From Phycisphaeraceae bacterium (GTDB taxonomy: Bacteria > Planctomycetota > Phycisphaerae > Phycisphaerales > SM1A02), in assembly GCA_015709595.1 (NCBI GenBank), contig CP054178.1, positions 3,105,205 through 3,169,204 of the forward strand: 64,000 nucleotides of DNA, written 5' to 3'. The first letter of the stretch is position 1. The number at the start of each line of letters is the position of its first letter. The notes beneath the pieces were generated by a model. The model worked only from the letters and a program-made list of their open reading frames with translations, was not told where the DNA came from and did not search any database. This document shows, one piece after another, positions 1 to 9,700 of this stretch. Both the position numbers and the translations under genes were made by a program.

Positions 1-435
1 ACCATCAACTGGGGCCAGGACGGCGAGCACACGGACTCGCTGGGGATCAAGGGCAAGCGGAGCGTCATGCTCGCCGCGCTGCACCTGCTCCATTACCTGG
101 GCTTCCGCACGGTCTACCTGCTCGGCTGCGACTTCAAGATGGCCCGCGACCGGCGCTACGCCTTCGACGAGCACCGCAGCAAGGACGCGATCCGCCACAA
201 CAACATCCTGTACGAGAGCCTCCAGAAGCGCTTCGAGGCCCTGAAGCCGCACTTCGAGCAGCACCGCTTCCGCGTGCTCAACTGCGCGCCCGACCCCGAG
301 TCGTGCGCCCTGAAAGCGTTCGAGTTCGTGCCCTTCGAGCGGGCCGTGGCGGACGCGGCCGCCGAGTGCTCGAAACCCATCAGCACCGCCGGGTGGTATC
401 AGCCCGCCAACCCAACGCAGGAGAACCAGGGATGA
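1..435 (+). CDS. C-terminal part of an unrecognised protein (5' end outside window)
   Basis: The reading frame is already open at base 1, so the gene starts upstream; the internal ATG at 67 is not a convincing start. The visible 144 residues include a hydrophobic strand ending in LLGCDF, then YAFDEHRSKD and a basic/aromatic helix. An 'LGCDF...YAF' arrangement also occurs in DUF115-like and some sialyltransferase-like proteins, but this piece is too short to assign. Its stop codon overlaps the ATG of the next gene (ATGA at 432-435), so the two genes are probably translationally coupled and may act together. I do not assign a function. Confidence 0.6.
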   Translation, partial: TINWGQDGEHTDSLGIKGKRSVMLAALHLLHYLGFRTVYLLGCDFKMARDRRYAFDEHRSKDAIRHNNILYESLQKRFEALKPHFEQHRFRVLNCAPDPESCALKAFEFVPFERAVADAAAECSKPISTAGWYQPANPTQENQG

Positions 436-1577
436 GCGACGAGCCACGCCGGTACTTCCTCTACATCCCCGTGTGGGCCTCCACCGGCGGCCCCGGCGGC
501 TCGGGTTCGGGCTCCGGCTCGTCGGGCAGTTCGGAGAGTTCCTCGTCGGGCTCGTCCTCGTCCAGCGGGAGCAGTTCGTCGGGTTCGTCAAGCGGGTCAT
601 CCAGCAGCGGCTCGGGCTCGTCGAGCGGCTCGTCCGGCGCTTCGAGCGGCGCGAGCAGCGGGGCCAGCAGCGGTGCGTCGAGCGGCGCATCGGGCAGTTC
701 CGGTGCGGGCAGCAGCGGCGCGTCCAGCGGTGGCGGCGGCAGTTCGGGCGCATCGGGCGGCTCCGCCAGCGGCGGGTCTGGGAGCGGCGGATCGGGCAGC
801 GGCGGCTCCGGAGGCGGAGGCTCGGGCGGAGGAGGATCGGGGGGCGGGGGCGGCGGAGGAGGAGGTGGCGGTGGCGGCGGAGGCGGGGGTGGCGGTTCGA
901 ACTGCCTGCTCTTCGGCACGCTCGTCCGCCTGGCCGACGGCCGCGTCACCACGATCGAGAACCTCAAGCCCGGCGACAGCGTCGCCACCATCAAGGTCCC
1001 CGGCCTCGAGGTCGACGTCCCCTACCGCGCCCAGTACCAGTGGCTCTCTCACCACGGTATGCGCGGCACGATCCCGACCGTCGGGCGCGTGGCCAGCGTG
1101 AAACTCGGCGAGCACACCGGCTTCGTGGTCATTAACCGCCGGATCAAGGCCACGCCTGAACACCCGTTCCTGATGCGCCGCGGCGATGAGTGGGGATTCA
1201 CGTCGGCCGAGCTGCTCAAGAGGGGCGACTACCTGATCGGCGAGCGACTCGCCGAGGAACTCGTCGAGACCATCGAGCGGATCGACGCGCCAACCCGCAC
1301 CGTGGCCATCCACATCCCCGGCACGAACACGTTCTCGGCCGAGGGCGTCTGGGTCCACAACGACATGCCCGCGACGGCCCACTCCTCTGGCTCCGGCTCG
1401 AGTTCCAGCGGCTCGGGCTCCGGTTCCGGCAGCGGCTCGTCGGCCAGCAGCAGCGGCTCGTCGGCCAGCAAGTCCAGCGGCTCGTCGATGTCGTCGAGCT
1501 CCTCCTCCGGCTCCGCCAGCGGCAGCGGCTCCAGCAGCCAGTCCAGCGGCGGACCGGGAGGGACTTACTCGATCTGA
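432..1577 (+). CDS. Gly/Ser-rich protein with an internal Hint (bacterial intein-like) domain
   Basis: This 381-residue protein has three parts. Residues about 20-157 are almost pure Ser/Gly and end in a run of Gly. Residues 158-310 form a Hint autoprocessing domain, and residues about 315-381 are again Ser/Gly-rich. The Hint call rests on the initial Cys158 in CLLFGTLVRL, the 'IENLKPGDSV' block, the TPEHPF block and the C-terminal His-Asn pair in VWVHND. Asn310 is followed by Asp rather than Cys/Ser/Thr, which in known families fits an A-type BIL domain that cleaves or ligates less strictly than an intein. There is no signal peptide. The ATG at 432 is chosen because it overlaps the upstream stop. 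The low-complexity flanks look like linkers or surface regions; the cellular role is unknown. Confidence 0.75.
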   Translation: MSDEPRRYFLYIPVWASTGGPGGSGSGSGSSGSSESSSSGSSSSSGSSSSGSSSGSSSSGSGSSSGSSGASSGASSGASSGASSGASGSSGAGSSGASSGGGGSSGASGGSASGGSGSGGSGSGGSGGGGSGGGGSGGGGGGGGGGGGGGGGGGGSNCLLFGTLVRLADGRVTTIENLKPGDSVATIKVPGLEVDVPYRAQYQWLSHHGMRGTIPTVGRVASVKLGEHTGFVVINRRIKATPEHPFLMRRGDEWGFTSAELLKRGDYLIGERLAEELVETIERIDAPTRTVAIHIPGTNTFSAEGVWVHNDMPATAHSSGSGSSSSGSGSGSGSGSSASSSGSSASKSSGSSMSSSSSSGSASGSGSSSQSSGGPGGTYSI

Positions 1578-1706
1578 AGTTGAACGGATACGAGCACGGG
1601 GCCTCAAACGCACGCGATTCCGTCCCTTCCGGGATTGAATCTCGGCAATTCCCGTCCAAATACCGATCGATGTGGGTATCTCGTTTTAGACCATCGGGTG
1701 ATCGGA

Positions 1707-1741
1707 TTGACATGGCTATCGCACATGTTATACTGATGGCC
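1707..1741 (+). promoter_or_regulatory. Strong sigma70-type promoter with extended -10, placed for a leaderless transcript
   Basis: TTGACA at 1707-1712 is a perfect -35. It is followed after 16 bases by TATACT at 1729-1734, with a TG at 1726-1727 (extended -10). Transcription should begin about 7 bases downstream, at or next to the ATG at 1742, which implies a leaderless or nearly leaderless mRNA. An inverted repeat ACATG-N9-CATGT (1710-1728) overlaps the promoter spacer. It could be an operator for the XRE-type HTH at the N terminus of the protein encoded immediately downstream. Confidence 0.6.
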
Positions 1742-4700
1742 ATGACGAGCAGGCGTTCGCCGGAAATCCCGAGTGACTACCCGACTCGCGTGAGGAGACT
1801 GCGGGACCGCCTGGGCCTCACGCAGGTCGAACTCGCGAGCCGACTCGGTGTGGCCTTTGCAACCGTGAACCGGTGGGAGAACGGCCAGACCTCCCCGTCG
1901 CCGCTCTCCTGGCAGCAGCTCGTCCGGATGGACGAGGGGAACGCTGAGGAGCAGTCGTCAGTTACCACCGCCGTTGCTGCCCCCTCGCTCGACTTTACTG
2001 GCTCATCCGACGTTGTGCGTGCACTGGCGGAAGGCGAGCGTCTGAGTTTCGGGCACCTCTTCAATCCCGCGTTCGCCACAGAAATCTCGCAGATCGACCC
2101 GCTGCCACACCAGCGGATTGCGGTGTACGAGCACATGCTGTCGCAGTCGCCGCTCCGCTTCTTGCTGGCTGACGACGCAGGCGCGGGCAAGACGATCATG
2201 ACGGGCCTGTACTTGCGGGAGATGAAAGCCCGGCGACTCCTGCGGCGGATCCTCATCGTCCCGCCCGCGGGCCTCATCGGGAACTGGCAGCGCGAGTTGC
2301 GGACGCTGTTCGACATGGACTTCCGGATCATCACCGGGGCTGATGCCCGCGACGAGAATCCGTTCATCGGCGAGGGTAGTGATCGACTGATTGTGAGCGT
2401 GGACACGCTTGCCGGGGCGAGAATGTTCGCCCGCCTGCGCGAGCAGGGGGTGTTGCCGTACGACCTCGTGGTCTTCGATGAAGCACACAAACTGTCCGTT
2501 GATCGAGGGGCAGACCTGCGTGTACGGAAGACGGAGCGGTACAAACTTGCCGAGGCTCTTGCTGGCGTGACGGGCTTGGACGATGCGTGGCGGCTGCCGT
2601 GGACCGTGCAACACCTCCTTCTCCTCACAGCGACTCCACACCAAGGAAAGGACTATCCCTACTACGCCCTGTGGAGACTCCTTCTCCCCGAAGTGCTCTC
2701 CACGCCGGAGGCATTCGAGCAGTATCCGACCGACCGCAAGGCCGCCCACTTCATTCGGCGCACGAAGGAGGAGATGGTCCACCTGAGCGGAGCTCCGCTC
2801 TATCCGAAGCGGATCTCGGACACGCTCGGGTACGACCTGTCGCAGGGCGAGGTCAGCGAGCAGTCCCTCTACGACGAGACGACCGAGTACATGCGGCATG
2901 TCTACAACCGGGCGAAGGTGCTGAACCGATCGGCGGCTCGCTTGGCCATGAGCGTCTTGCAGCGGCGGCTTGCCAGTTCAACCTACGCGCTCCTCCGCTC
3001 GTTTGAACGTCGCATCGAGAAACTCGACGACCTGATCCGCCAGATCCAGCAGGGCAAACTGACCGAGGAGCAGATGGTCGTCTTGCAGCGGCGGCTCGCC
3101 GAAGAGAAGGACCTTCTTGACACGACCACGGCCGACGAAGAGGAGACGAAGAACGGCCGCGAAGAGCACGAACTGTCCGAGGAGCGGCTGCTCGCGGGCG
3201 TTGTTGCCGCGTCGCTCGCCGACCTCGTCGTGGAGCGCGAGCAGGTCGTCAACCTCCGCGAACTCGCCAAGAAGGTCCACGCCAAGGGGGAGGAATCGAA
3301 GTTCGACAAACTCCGTGAGGTGCTCACGCAGGATCGGTTCGCGGGCGAGAAATTCATCATCTTCACCGAGCACCGCGACACGCTGGCGTACCTGATCAAC
3401 CGGCTTGGAGGCATGGGCTACACGGGGCAGATCGCCCAGATCCACGGCGGCATGGACTACCTCCAGCGCCAGGACGAGGTTGAACGGTTCCGCAGGCCGC
3501 ACGCAGACGGTGGAGCTCGCTTCATGATCTGCACGGATGCCGCGGCCGAAGGCATCAACCTCCAGTTCTGCTGGATCATGATCAACTTCGATGTGCCGTG
3601 GAACCCGGCCCGCCTCGAGCAGCGCATGGGCCGCATCCATCGGTACGGCCAGAAGCACGACCCGGTGCACATCATCAACCTCGTCGCGCCGAGCACCCGC
3701 GAAGGCCTGGTGATCGAAACGCTGCTCAAGAAACTCGAAGCGATCCGTCTCTCGCTCGGCAGCGACAAGGTCTTCGACTCCATCGGGCGGCTCTTCGAGG
3801 GGCTCTCGATCAAGGACTACATGGAGCGGGCGGTCGTCGGCGACAAGGACGCCGTCGCCAGAGAGCTGGCAGGCCGCCTGACCGACGAGCAGGTCGCGGC
3901 GCTCGAATCGCGCGACCGGATGCTCTACGGCGACGGGGGCGACGTGAAACGCCAGTTGCCCCGGTTGCGCGAGGACCTGGAGCGAGAGGCCTACTGCCGA
4001 TTGCTCCCCGGCTACGTGCGGCAGTTTGTCGAGAACGCCGCGCCGCTCGTCGGTCTCAAGATCGATGGGGACATGGACGCCGAGTTTGCCTTTGTGCCGA
4101 CCGAGCCGGGCGCGGGGTCCGCTGTCTTTCATGCGCTCGACGTCTACCCCGCCCAGCGCCAGCGACGGCTCACCGTCGTGCGCCCCGAGCAGCGCGACCA
4201 GGCCGTCTGGATTCACCCCGGCGAGCCTGTGTTCGAGCGGTTCCGCGCAACGGTCAGAGATCAACGAGGCGACGAGGCGCTCCGTGGAGCAGTGTTTGTC
4301 GATCCGACCGCCGATCGGCCATATCTCTTCCACCTCGCCCTCACCAACGTCGTCCGCCAGGCGGACCCGGAACTTCCGGACCTCGCGAACGAAGAGCCGA
4401 TCGAGTGCCGACTCATCGGTGTCAAGCAGTACGAGGGCGCTGAGGTTTCGCTCTGCCCCGTGGAACATCTTCTCCTGCTCAAGGGTGGGCGCGGCATCCC
4501 GGGCGCAGCCGCGCAGCGGCTGGCCGTCCGCGCGCCGACACTCAAAGAGCAGGCCGAGGCCTTCGTTGTCGAGCGAGTGAGCCGCGACATGGCGACAAAG
4601 CATCGCCGGCAACTCCTGGACACACTGGCCGAGCGCGAACGATTCATGCAGCGCGGCTTTGACTACCAGGAAGCCGAACTCGCCGCGGCCCGCGTCAAAC

Positions 4701-5302
4701 TCTCCGAGAAGGCCCGCTCCGGCAACGCCGCGGCCGCCAAGGCCCTCGCCGAGATCAAGGACCAGCAGCGGTCGCTGGCCGATCGGCGGCGCCTCGCCCT
4801 GGCTTCGATCCGCCGCGAGCCCGAACTGGTGACCCCGGGCAGCGTGACCTTCCTCGCCCATGCGCTCGTGGTTCCCTCCACCGACCCCGAAGACCGCAAG
4901 CGTCACGATGCGGAAGTCGAGCGGGTGGCGATGGACCTGGCGCGGGCGTTCGAGGAGGCCGCCGGCGCGAGAGTTGTCGACGTATCCACGCCGACGCTGG
5001 CACGCGCCGCGGGGCTCACCGACAACCCCGGCTTCGACCTGCTGGCGATCTACGAGGGCGGCGAACGCCGGGCCATCGAGGTCAAGGGCCGCGCCGGTAC
5101 GGGCGATGTCGAGGTTTCCAGCAACGAGTGGGCCCGCGCGGCGAACCTGCGGAGCGGCTACTGGCTCTACGTCGTCTATGACTGCGCGTCGCCCGCGCCG
5201 CGTCTCGTGCGCGTGCGAGACCCCTTCGCTACTCTGCTGGCACGGGCAAAGGGGAGCGTGCTCATTGGTGCAAGGGCGGTGAGCGAAGCGGCGGAGGACT
5301 GA
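1742..5302 (+). CDS. HTH-SNF2-type helicase fused to a DUF3883 nuclease-like domain (defence candidate)
   Basis: This 1186-residue protein has an XRE-type HTH at about 14-65 (LGLTQVELASRLGVAFATVN). A superfamily 2 helicase of the HepA/SNF2 kind follows, with Walker A around Lys150 (DDAGAGKT), DEAH at 246, LLTATPH and QRMGRIHRYGQ. The last ~110 residues match the DUF3883 pattern, with GFDLLAIYEGG then IEVKG, a D...ExK arrangement like PD-(D/E)XK nucleases. It should be a cytoplasmic ATP-driven DNA remodeller or translocase, possibly with nuclease activity. It is the first gene of a six-gene cluster. ATG 1742 is chosen because a promoter -10 ends 8 bases upstream; in-frame ATGs at 1712 and 1736 lie within that promoter. 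An HTH fused to such a helicase is unusual and suggests self-regulation. Confidence 0.85.
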   Translation: MTSRRSPEIPSDYPTRVRRLRDRLGLTQVELASRLGVAFATVNRWENGQTSPSPLSWQQLVRMDEGNAEEQSSVTTAVAAPSLDFTGSSDVVRALAEGERLSFGHLFNPAFATEISQIDPLPHQRIAVYEHMLSQSPLRFLLADDAGAGKTIMTGLYLREMKARRLLRRILIVPPAGLIGNWQRELRTLFDMDFRIITGADARDENPFIGEGSDRLIVSVDTLAGARMFARLREQGVLPYDLVVFDEAHKLSVDRGADLRVRKTERYKLAEALAGVTGLDDAWRLPWTVQHLLLLTATPHQGKDYPYYALWRLLLPEVLSTPEAFEQYPTDRKAAHFIRRTKEEMVHLSGAPLYPKRISDTLGYDLSQGEVSEQSLYDETTEYMRHVYNRAKVLNRSAARLAMSVLQRRLASSTYALLRSFERRIEKLDDLIRQIQQGKLTEEQMVVLQRRLAEEKDLLDTTTADEEETKNGREEHELSEERLLAGVVAASLADLVVEREQVVNLRELAKKVHAKGEESKFDKLREVLTQDRFAGEKFIIFTEHRDTLAYLINRLGGMGYTGQIAQIHGGMDYLQRQDEVERFRRPHADGGARFMICTDAAAEGINLQFCWIMINFDVPWNPARLEQRMGRIHRYGQKHDPVHIINLVAPSTREGLVIETLLKKLEAIRLSLGSDKVFDSIGRLFEGLSIKDYMERAVVGDKDAVARELAGRLTDEQVAALESRDRMLYGDGGDVKRQLPRLREDLEREAYCRLLPGYVRQFVENAAPLVGLKIDGDMDAEFAFVPTEPGAGSAVFHALDVYPAQRQRRLTVVRPEQRDQAVWIHPGEPVFERFRATVRDQRGDEALRGAVFVDPTADRPYLFHLALTNVVRQADPELPDLANEEPIECRLIGVKQYEGAEVSLCPVEHLLLLKGGRGIPGAAAQRLAVRAPTLKEQAEAFVVERVSRDMATKHRRQLLDTLAERERFMQRGFDYQEAELAAARVKLSEKARSGNAAAAKALAEIKDQQRSLADRRRLALASIRREPELVTPGSVTFLAHALVVPSTDPEDRKRHDAEVERVAMDLARAFEEAAGARVVDVSTPTLARAAGLTDNPGFDLLAIYEGGERRAIEVKGRAGTGDVEVSSNEWARAANLRSGYWLYVVYDCASPAPRLVRVRDPFATLLARAKGSVLIGARAVSEAAED

Positions 5303-5340
5303 GCCTGCGGGTCTGCAAGACCCTTGAACGGAGTGCAATC

Positions 5341-6492
5341 ATGGCATTTGAGAATCGAATCGCCCTCATCAAGAAGATCCAAGACCTGCGAGGCTCCACG
5401 GTCATCTGTTACCTCACGAGCCTGCGCCCCAATGCCCCGGCCCAGATGGCCGACGATTCGGTGCGCGTCGTGTTCGACCATCTCCTGAGGTTCCAGCAGC
5501 GACCGATCGAGCAACTCGACATCTTCCTGGTGAGCAATGGGGGCAGCGGCACGGTCCCGTGGCGGCTCGTGTCCGTGTTCCGGGAGTTCTCGAAGTCGTT
5601 CTCGGTTCTCATTCCTTACCGCGCCTATAGCGCCGCATCGCTACTCGCGCTCGGTGCTGATGAGATCGTGATGCACCCCTTCGGCGAACTCGGCCCCATC
5701 GATCCGACGGTGTCGAACGACTACAACCCCGTTGAGCCGGGCACCGGCCGCCGGATCGGCATCAGCGTGGAAGATGTCCGGGCCTACGTGAACTTCGTGA
5801 AGTCTGTGGGGATTTCCCACGAAGACGAACTGGTGAAGACGATCGAGATCCTGGCGAACAAGGTCCACCCGCTGGCACTGGGCAACGTCGAGCGGTTTCT
5901 CGCCCAGTCTCGGATGATCGCCACGAAGATCATGCGCACGCACATGCGGAACGCGGACGATCACACGATCAAGGACATCGTGGAGAACATGGCATCGAAG
6001 TTGTACTTTCACGGGCACCCGATCAACCGGCGAGAGGCGAAGGAAGACCTCAAGCTCAAGGTCAATAGCGACCTGCCGCCGGAACTCGAGACGGCGATGT
6101 GGGACCTATACCTCGACTACGAGGTCGAGTTCGAGAACCTCTCGGTGTTCAATCCGCACGCAGAACTGTCTGCGATGCCTGACCCGCAGCCCCCCGCGCA
6201 GGGTCAGCCTGCACCGCAGAAGGTCAAGACCTTCGACCTGATCCACGCGATCGTGGAGAGTTCGCCGCTCTCAAGCAAGCACGTCACTCGCCGGCGGTAC
6301 CAGATGCTTCCGAGCCCGCCGGGACAGGTGATGATCCAGGAGGAGATTTTGTCGCAAGCTTGGAGTCATTCACCGGCACCCGCGGCGGCGAGCCCGTCGG
6401 GACCGTCGTCGTCATCGCCTGCGGGTGCTCAACCGGCCGGGAAGAAGGCGCGGGCGAAGCCGGGCCGGAAGTCCCGACCTGCCAAGGGGTAG
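5341..6492 (+). CDS. SDH/SppA-type serine protease-like protein (ClpP/crotonase fold)
   Basis: The gene encodes 383 residues with a GGAG ribosome site 9 bases before the ATG and lies 38 bases after the helicase gene. Residues 60-125 carry the clan signature: IFLVSNGGSGT, then IPYRAYSAASLLALGADEIV and FGELGPIDP. By analogy with SppA and 'serine dehydrogenase proteinase' (SDH_sah), Ser100 is the probable nucleophile, with Ser97 the alternative. There is no signal peptide or clear membrane segment, so it is probably cytoplasmic. The tail from about 345 is Pro/Ala/Ser then Lys/Arg-rich and may bind nucleic acid. The target is unknown; its position suggests a processing or effector role in the defence cluster. 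No gene is evident in the 267 bases before the next start. Confidence 0.75.
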   Translation: MAFENRIALIKKIQDLRGSTVICYLTSLRPNAPAQMADDSVRVVFDHLLRFQQRPIEQLDIFLVSNGGSGTVPWRLVSVFREFSKSFSVLIPYRAYSAASLLALGADEIVMHPFGELGPIDPTVSNDYNPVEPGTGRRIGISVEDVRAYVNFVKSVGISHEDELVKTIEILANKVHPLALGNVERFLAQSRMIATKIMRTHMRNADDHTIKDIVENMASKLYFHGHPINRREAKEDLKLKVNSDLPPELETAMWDLYLDYEVEFENLSVFNPHAELSAMPDPQPPAQGQPAPQKVKTFDLIHAIVESSPLSSKHVTRRRYQMLPSPPGQVMIQEEILSQAWSHSPAPAAASPSGPSSSSPAGAQPAGKKARAKPGRKSRPAKG

Positions 6493-6759
6493 ACCGGCTC
6501 CCAGAGTTGCCCGTGGAGAACACCATGCTCGTTGAGATCACTCGCGTCGCCATAGCACACGTCCGACCAGCCTCTGAACGAGCCCGTCCGTGGGTCGCTC
6601 TCGGCTTCCAGGGTATCGGCCGCCATGCCTCCGGAGCCTGAATCCCGGTTCGTAAAGAGTAACCGATGGTTCCCGTTCATTCAACCCGTACCGATCCCGA
6701 AGGTTGCTGCTGCCCCGATAACCCGGCTGAAACGCCCATGAAAAGTGCCTGAACCACCC

Positions 6760-9700
6760 ATGACCGACTTCCCCCGCCTCATCGAGCACGCCTTCCCCCT
6801 CAAGCAGGCCTCGCTGGACTCCGTCCACGAGAAGAACGTCCGCCACGGGCACATCTCCACACTGCACATCTGGCCGGCCCGGCGCCCGCTCGCGGCGTGT
6901 CGCGCGGCGCTTATCGCCACGCTCCTGCCCGATCCTTCCGCCCAGCCCAAGCCAGACGGCATGAGCGATGCGCAGTGGGAGGAGGAGATCCGCCGCCGCC
7001 GCAGGGAACTCTGCGAGAAGATCGGCGGGCGCGTCGTCAAGCGGATCGAGAAGAAGAAGATGCCCAACGGCCAGACGGTCGAGCGGGTCAAGGAAGAGAC
7101 CGAGGGCGGCATCCTGCACTGGGGCCGCGAGACCGAGAACGCCGAGACCCTCGAGTGGTTCCGCCAGGAGATCCGCAAGGCCTACGGCGGGCGGGCCCCC
7201 AAGGTGCTCGACCCCTTCGCCGGCGGCGGGGCCATCCCGCTCGAAGCCATGCGCCTGGGGTGCGAGGCCACGGCGGTGGACATCAACCCCGTCGCGTGGT
7301 TCATCCTCAAGTGCACGCTGGAGTACCCGCAGAAACTCGCCGGGCAGACGCGCCCGCTGCCGGAGTTCATCCTGCACGACGACGCCTTCATGACCGAGTT
7401 CTTCACGAAGGCCAAGGGGTACAGCAAGGCGGAGGCCGCCGCCGCCATCAAGCGGCTGCACGCCGGGAGCAAGAAGAAGCCCAAGCCCGGCGCGAAGCAG
7501 GCCGACGCCGGGCTGCTCTTCAGCCCGCCCGGGGGGGCGGAGGGGGCGGACAAGGAGATCCAGGCCGACCTGGCGTGGCACGTCCGCGCGTGGGGGCAGT
7601 GGGTGCTGGCACGGGCGAGGAAGGAACTGGCGCAGTACTACCCGACCTACGCCGACTTCGAGCCCATCAAGAAGGACCAGGTCGCCTACGAGCACCAGCC
7701 GATGCGCCTCGTGCCGCTGAAAGAGGACGGTACGCCGGACATCGAGTCGCTGAACGCCGAGTTCAGCCAGGAGTACCTGGAGGACAAGCGCAACCCGCGC
7801 TGGGTCGCCAAGCCGACGGTGGCGTACCTCTGGGCGCGCACCGTGAAGTGCAAGAACTGCCGGGCAACGGTGCCGCTGCTCAAGACGCGGTGGCTGTGCA
7901 AGAAGGCCAGCAAGCGCGTGCTCCTGACGATGGAGCCCAGCGCCGATCGCACGGGCGTGGTGTTCGGCATCGAGGCGAACGTGCCGACCAGGGGGGGCAA
8001 TGCGGCCCAGAAGCGCGAGCACGACAAGCGCCTGGGGGCGGGCACGATGTCTAGGGCCGGGGTGAAGTGTCCTTGCTGCTCGACAATCATCACAATGAGC
8101 GACATCTCCCTAGACGGGCGCGAGGGTCGCATCGGTGAGGTCCTTTACTCTGTAGTTGTCGAGGGTCCAAAGGGCAAGGAGTATCGACTTCCCACGGAAC
8201 ACGAGCATCACACCGCTCATGTTACCGACTCAAGCCTCCAGCATATCTATGGGAAGCTCCCCGTCAGCGTGCCAGAAGACCGGATTGATCCGGCCAGCAC
8301 ACGATCAATTTCGTGCCATGAATATGGCCTGAACACCTACGCTTCACTGTTGACGTCTCGCCAGAAGGCGTTCGTCGGTACAATTGCGGGGGCAATCAGA
8401 AACATCGATATTGCGGGGCAGAGCGACGATCCGTGGTTTCGAGGTCTCGCAGCCTATATGGCGGCCGTTTTGGACAAGTGTTTGGATTATGGCAATACAC
8501 TCGCATCGTGGTACACGCAAAACGAGCAGATTACCCATCTGTTTAATCGCTACGCGTTACCCATGAAGTGGGACTTTGCAGAGACATCGCCGATCGGTGG
8601 GGCATCGGGCAGTTGGATGTCAATGCTGGCATCTCTTAGTCGATCGGTCGGCGTCACTTCTCAGGCATTGGCGGACGGTACAAAGAGCGCGAGCGTAGAC
8701 AATCGCTCCGTGCTGGATTGGAGCTCTGACCATGTCTATGACGCCGTCGTGACAGATCCACCGTACTACCAAGCGGTGTCGTATGCTGATCTCTCCGATT
8801 TCTTCTACGTCTGGTTGCGACTGATTTACGCTGATCGCATCGATTCATTTCGCGAGGCACTGACGCCGAAGGAAGGCGAGATCGTTCAACACATCCGTTC
8901 AGACAAGGATCGAGAGGACGAACGCAGGAAGTACGAAGATTGGATGGCGCAAGCGTTCGCCAAGGTGTATGACCTGCTGCGTGAAGGTGGTCGCTTCGCA
9001 ATTGTGTTTGCGCACAAGGACCCGATGGCATGGGAAACGTTGGCGGCTGCGATCATTCGCGCTGGCTTTACGGTTGATGCGAGCTGGCCCATTCAAACAG
9101 AGATGCCGAATCGCAGTCGCGGCTTTGGACTCTCGGCGCTATCGACGTCGATCTGGCTGATTGCTCAGAAGCGAAGCAGGGCCGCCCGCCCCGGCTGGGA
9201 CAACCGCGTGCTCGAAGAGATGCGTGCCAACATCGCGGTCCAACTGCGCGAGTTCTGGGATGCGGGCATACGCGGCCCCGACTTCGTGTGGGCCGCCACC
9301 GGCCCCGCGCTGGAGGCCTACAGCAAGCACCCCGTCGTCCGCAAGGCCAACGAGCCCAACGCCACCATGAGCGTGGGCGAGTTCCTCAACCACGTCCGCC
9401 GCATGGTCGTCGATTTCGTCGTTGGGCGAGTGCTCACCGGCGAGCAGGGCGCGGACCTGGCCGCGGCCGACCGGCTCGACGAGGTGACGGCCTACTACCT
9501 GCTGCACCGGCACGACTTCGGGATGGATGAGGCCCCCGTCGGCGCGTGCATCTTGTACGCGACGGCGTGCGGGCTGTCGGATGCCGAACTGGAGCGGTCG
9601 TGGGACATCCTCGTCGGCGCGGGGGGCGGGGGCGATGCCCAGGCCGACGACCTCGGCGAGGATGAGGACGCCGAGGGCGACGACGGCGACGCCGACATGG

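Noticed and set aside
480-900. Tandem DNA repeat or CRISPR-like array in the Ser/Gly region
   Set aside because: The repetition is at the amino-acid level with changing codons; there are no regular repeat-spacer units.
1190-1741. Upstream extension of the helicase frame
   Set aside because: It overlaps the Hint gene in another frame and would read through the promoter; the product is Arg-rich and non-native.
2978-5338. Long open frame on the minus strand opposite the helicase gene
   Set aside because: It is the mirror of a GC-rich coding strand; helicase motifs and codon pattern support the plus strand only.
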